DNA of 64,000 nt from Allobosea robiniae (lineage in GTDB: Bacteria > Pseudomonadota > Alphaproteobacteria > Rhizobiales > Beijerinckiaceae): positions 62,001-126,000 of the forward strand of contig NZ_FNBZ01000004.1 in NCBI RefSeq assembly GCF_900102525.1, written 5' to 3'. This document shows, piece after piece, positions 61,321 to 64,000 of this stretch; position 1 is the first letter of the stretch; every line of letters starts with the position of its first letter. Under the pieces are notes generated by a model. That model was given only the letters and a program-made list of their open reading frames with translations. It had not been told where the DNA came from and searched no databases. Both the position numbers and the translations under genes were made by a program.

Positions 61321-62022
61321 TCAGGTTTCCTTGAAGCGATAGCCCACGCCGTAGAGCGTCTCGATCATGTCGAAATCGGCATCGACCTGATTGAACTTCT
61401 TGCGCAGGCGCTTGATGTGGCTGTCGATGGTGCGGTCGTCGACATAGACCTCATCGTCATAGGCCGCGTCCATCAGGGCATTGCGGCTCTTCACCACGCC
61501 GGGGCGCTGAGCCAGCGATTGCAGGATCAGGAACTCGGTGACGGTGAGGGTCACCGGCTCGCCCTTCCAGGTGCAGGTATGGCGCTCGGGGTCCATGCGC
61601 AGCAGGCCGCGCTCCAGAGCCTTGGCATCCTCGGTGCGCGGGGCGGCGGTCGCATCCTTGGCGCCGGCGCGGCGCAGGATCGCCTTGACGCGCTCGACCA
61701 GCAGGCGCTGCGAGAACGGCTTCCGGATGAAATCGTCGGCGCCCATCTTCAGGCCGAAGAGCTCGTCGATCTCCTCGTCCTTGGAGGTAAGGAAGATCAC
61801 GGGCAAGTCCGATTTCTGGCGCAGGCGGCGCAGCAGCTCCATGCCGTCCATGCGCGGCATCTTGATGTCGAAGATCGCGAGATCCGGCGGGTTCTGCTTC
61901 AGCCCGTCGAGGGCCGAGGCACCGTCGGTATAGGTCAGGATGCGATAGCCCTCGGCCTCGAGGGCGATCGAAACCGACGTCAGGATGTTGCGGTCGTCGT
62001 CGACCAGCGCAATCGTTGGCAT
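61321..62022 (-). CDS. chvI: Response regulator ChvI
   Basis: The 233-residue protein has a receiver domain (ALVDDDRN, phospho-Asp in AIFDIKMP, Lys in FLTSKDEE) and a C-terminal OmpR-type winged helix (about 135-230). It regulates genes for acid stress, envelope and host interaction in Hyphomicrobiales and is usually next to pckA. The ATG at 62022 opens [12 protein letters not shown]; the longer frame upstream is not used. Confidence 0.95.
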   Translation of the reverse strand: MPTIALVDDDRNILTSVSIALEAEGYRILTYTDGASALDGLKQNPPDLAIFDIKMPRMDGMELLRRLRQKSDLPVIFLTSKDEEIDELFGLKMGADDFIRKPFSQRLLVERVKAILRRAGAKDATAAPRTEDAKALERGLLRMDPERHTCTWKGEPVTLTVTEFLILQSLAQRPGVVKSRNALMDAAYDDEVYVDDRTIDSHIKRLRKKFNQVDADFDMIETLYGVGYRFKET

Positions 62023-62164
62023 AAGGCCTTCGTCTCTTTTTCTCGTTGCAATATACGGGCTCCCCTCTCGCGGGAGAGAGGCCAAAGCATGGCGGCAATC
62101 TAGCCGGAGCGGGGCGATTTGCCTATGTCCCCGTATCACAAGCCGGAAATCGCAGGGAGGTTCC

Positions 62165-62926
62165 ATGGCCAGGGATGTCAAGGACGTGATTCAGCCGATG
62201 GACGAAGCCGTCCGCCAGGAGGCCAGGGGCCTGCTGCGCGAGGCCCGCTCCGCCGCGCTCGCCACACTCGGTCCCGATGGCCATCCCTCCGCGAGCCTGG
62301 TCGGGCTCGCCACCGACATCCAGGGCACGCCGATCATCCTGATCTCCGGGCTCGCCGCGCATACAAGCAATCTCGCCAATGATCCGCGCGCCTCGCTGCT
62401 GATCTCGCCCGGCGGCAAGGGCGACCCGCTCGCCCATGCGCGGATCACGCTGAAGGTCCGCGCCCGCAAGATCGACCGCGAGAGCGAGGAAGGTGCGCGC
62501 ATCCGCCGCCGCTATCTCGCGCGCCAGCCGAAATCGGCGCTCTATGCCGATTTCCCGGATTTCAGCTTCTTTGCACTGGAGATCGAGGGCGCGAGCCTGA
62601 ACGGCGGCTTCGCCCGCGCCTTCGCGCCGTCACCGGCCGATCTCATGAGCGATCCGATCCATGCCGCGGCGCTCGCTGAAGTCGAAGCCGGCGCCGTCGC
62701 CCATATGAACGAGGACCATGCCGAGGCGATCGGCCTCTATGCCACGCGATTGCTCGGGGTGAAGGCCGGCGATTGGCGGGCTATCGGGCTCGATCCGGAC
62801 GGGCTCGACATGGCGCTCGGCAGCGCGGCACTGCGCCTGCCTTTCCCGACCTCTGTGGACGGGCCCGGCAGCCTGCGGCGCATCCTCGCCGAACTGGCAG
62901 GCAAGGCGCGTTCCCAGGCGACGTGA
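62165..62926 (+). CDS. HugZ-type flavin/pyridoxamine oxidase-like protein
   Basis: The 253-residue protein has an N-terminal FMN-binding split-barrel (about 15-150) and a C-terminal DUF2470-like domain with [18 protein letters not shown]. It resembles HugZ heme-utilisation proteins. Start at 62165 follows GGGAGGTTCC. It is divergent from chvI by 142 bases. Confidence 0.88.
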   Translation: MARDVKDVIQPMDEAVRQEARGLLREARSAALATLGPDGHPSASLVGLATDIQGTPIILISGLAAHTSNLANDPRASLLISPGGKGDPLAHARITLKVRARKIDRESEEGARIRRRYLARQPKSALYADFPDFSFFALEIEGASLNGGFARAFAPSPADLMSDPIHAAALAEVEAGAVAHMNEDHAEAIGLYATRLLGVKAGDWRAIGLDPDGLDMALGSAALRLPFPTSVDGPGSLRRILAELAGKARSQAT

Positions 62927-63181
62927 CATCCCGCAAGCCGCCGGCATGCTCGGCCCTGGCGAAGACACGCGGCCATTTACCACAGGTTGAAATTCAATCG
63001 ATTTAGAAAACCTCGCGGCGACGTCGGGCATTTTCAATGACTTGAGCGAGGCGACGCATCGCCTTAAAGAGCATCGTGGCCGCAAGGCCTCGCCTTCGAC
63101 GCCTGGGCCCCGCCACCGGCCCCAGCGCATTCGTGAAGACAACGGGCCGCCCTCAGCATGGCCGGCCTCCGGAGGAATTCA
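62927..63181. other. Upstream region of pckA
   Basis: 255 bases between the HugZ-type gene and pckA. It should hold the pckA promoter and any ChvI site; only the ribosome binding site GGAGGAATTC before the GTG at 63182 is clear. Confidence 0.5.
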
Positions 63182-64000
63182 GTGGACATTATCGGTCAGT
63201 TCAATGCCGCCCATGGTGCCGAAGGCTTCGGCTTCCGCAAGCTCAAGGCCGTGCACTGGAACCTGGAAGCGCCGCAGCTCTACGAGGAATCGCTGCACCG
63301 GGGCGAATCCCAGCTCGCCCGCGGCGGCGCGCTCTGCGCCGATACCGGCAGCCATACCGGCCGCTCGCCCAAGGACAAGTTCACGGTGCGCGACGCGCTG
63401 ACCGAGAACACGGTCTGGTGGGACAACAACCAGGCGATGAGCCCAGAGCATTTCGAGACGCTGCTCGGCGACTTCCTCGCCCATGCCGAGGGCAAGGAGC
63501 TGTTCGCGCAGGATCTCTATGGCGGCGCCGACCCCGTCCATCGCGTCAAGGCCCGCGTCTTCACCGAGATGGCCTGGCATTCGCTGTTCATCCGCAACCT
63601 GCTGATCCGGCCGCCGCGCGACGAGATCAACGCCTATGTGCCGGAGATGACGATCGTCGACCTGCCGAGCTTCAAGGCCGACCCGAAGCGCCATGGCTGC
63701 CGCAGCGAGACCGTCGTCGCGATCGACTTCACCCGCAAGATCGTGCTGATCGGCGGCTCGGCCTATGCCGGCGAGATGAAGAAATCGGTCTTCACCTATC
63801 TGAACTACGTCCTGCCGACCAAGGGCGTGGTGCCGATGCACTGCTCGGCCAATGTCGGCCCGAAGGAGGATTCCGCGATCTTCTTCGGCCTATCCGGTAC
63901 CGGCAAGACCACGCTCTCGGCCGATCCGGAGCGCACGCTGATCGGCGATGACGAGCATGGCTGGTCGAAGGAGGGCATCTTCAATTTCGAGGGCGGCTGC
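63182..64000 (+). CDS. pckA: Phosphoenolpyruvate carboxykinase (ATP), partial
   Basis: The frame of 273 codons starts at GTG (63182) behind GGAGG and is open at the right edge. [20 protein letters not shown] and the kinase loop [15 protein letters not shown] are specific for ATP-dependent PEPCK, which turns oxaloacetate into phosphoenolpyruvate in gluconeogenesis. About half the enzyme (family length near 535) is present. It lies next to the chvI locus as in related genomes. Confidence 0.95.
   Translation, partial: MDIIGQFNAAHGAEGFGFRKLKAVHWNLEAPQLYEESLHRGESQLARGGALCADTGSHTGRSPKDKFTVRDALTENTVWWDNNQAMSPEHFETLLGDFLAHAEGKELFAQDLYGGADPVHRVKARVFTEMAWHSLFIRNLLIRPPRDEINAYVPEMTIVDLPSFKADPKRHGCRSETVVAIDFTRKIVLIGGSAYAGEMKKSVFTYLNYVLPTKGVVPMHCSANVGPKEDSAIFFGLSGTGKTTLSADPERTLIGDDEHGWSKEGIFNFEGGC

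Noticed and set aside
1..64000. CRISPR array
   Set aside because: No regularly spaced direct repeats were seen; repeats found are isolated intergenic palindromes.

Overview
The window looks like chromosomal DNA of a high-GC alphaproteobacterium, most likely of the order Hyphomicrobiales (Rhizobiales). The evidence is the block pckA-chvI-chvG-hprK-EIIA(Man)-HPr-ahcY-divL-tsaE/amgK-murU-addB-addA-trxA, the kdu and TRAP catabolic loci, and the palindromic intergenic repeats typical of that group. A Bosea-like genus is possible, but the sequence alone does not prove it.

Region 1 (1 to about 9143) is a visibly less GC-rich island whose right end cuts comM (yifB) inside the Walker A coding region; only the first 214 comM codons survive at 9144-9785. 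A minus-strand reading frame of at least 1019 codons enters from the left edge and carries the HxxRH signature of a tyrosine recombinase. Upstream of it lies a tightly coupled minus-strand operon: a DUF6634-like protein, a TnsA-like protein, a GIY-YIG nuclease with DUF4357, a soluble FtsH-like AAA+/M41 protease, an Xre/MbcA-type (DUF2384) protein and a hypothetical protein. A divergent HTH gene with a 9-bp-arm palindrome in front of it and a ribbon-helix-helix protein complete the island. This nuclease plus protease operon is the best candidate for an undescribed system.

Region 2 (9.9-23.7 kb) holds a 33-codon small ORF with its own terminator, a small membrane protein, tRNA-Ser(GGA), a TRAP transporter (dctMQP) divergent from a LysR gene, hydantoinase/oxoprolinase genes (hyuA, hyuB), a uronate dehydrogenase homologue, msrB-msrA, a formamidase/acetamidase and an M20 deacylase.

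Region 3 (23.6-43.8 kb) holds a uronate operon (gntR-kduI-kduD, an amino-acid-type ABC importer and an aldo/keto reductase), a second ABC importer (ATPase, binding protein, two permeases), a 2H phosphoesterase, a ClC-CBS channel, lrp/dpaL/GST, a Bcr/CflA exporter, a class A PBP, DoxX and thioredoxin.

Region 4 (43.9-64 kb) is core genome: addA/addB recombination, peptidoglycan recycling (murU, amgK fused to tsaE), the cell-cycle pseudokinase divL with Tyr in place of the phospho-accepting His, ahcY behind a 20-bp palindrome, the regulatory PTS (HPr, EIIA-Man, HprK), the ChvG/ChvI two-component system, a HugZ-type protein and the start of pckA, which runs off the right edge.
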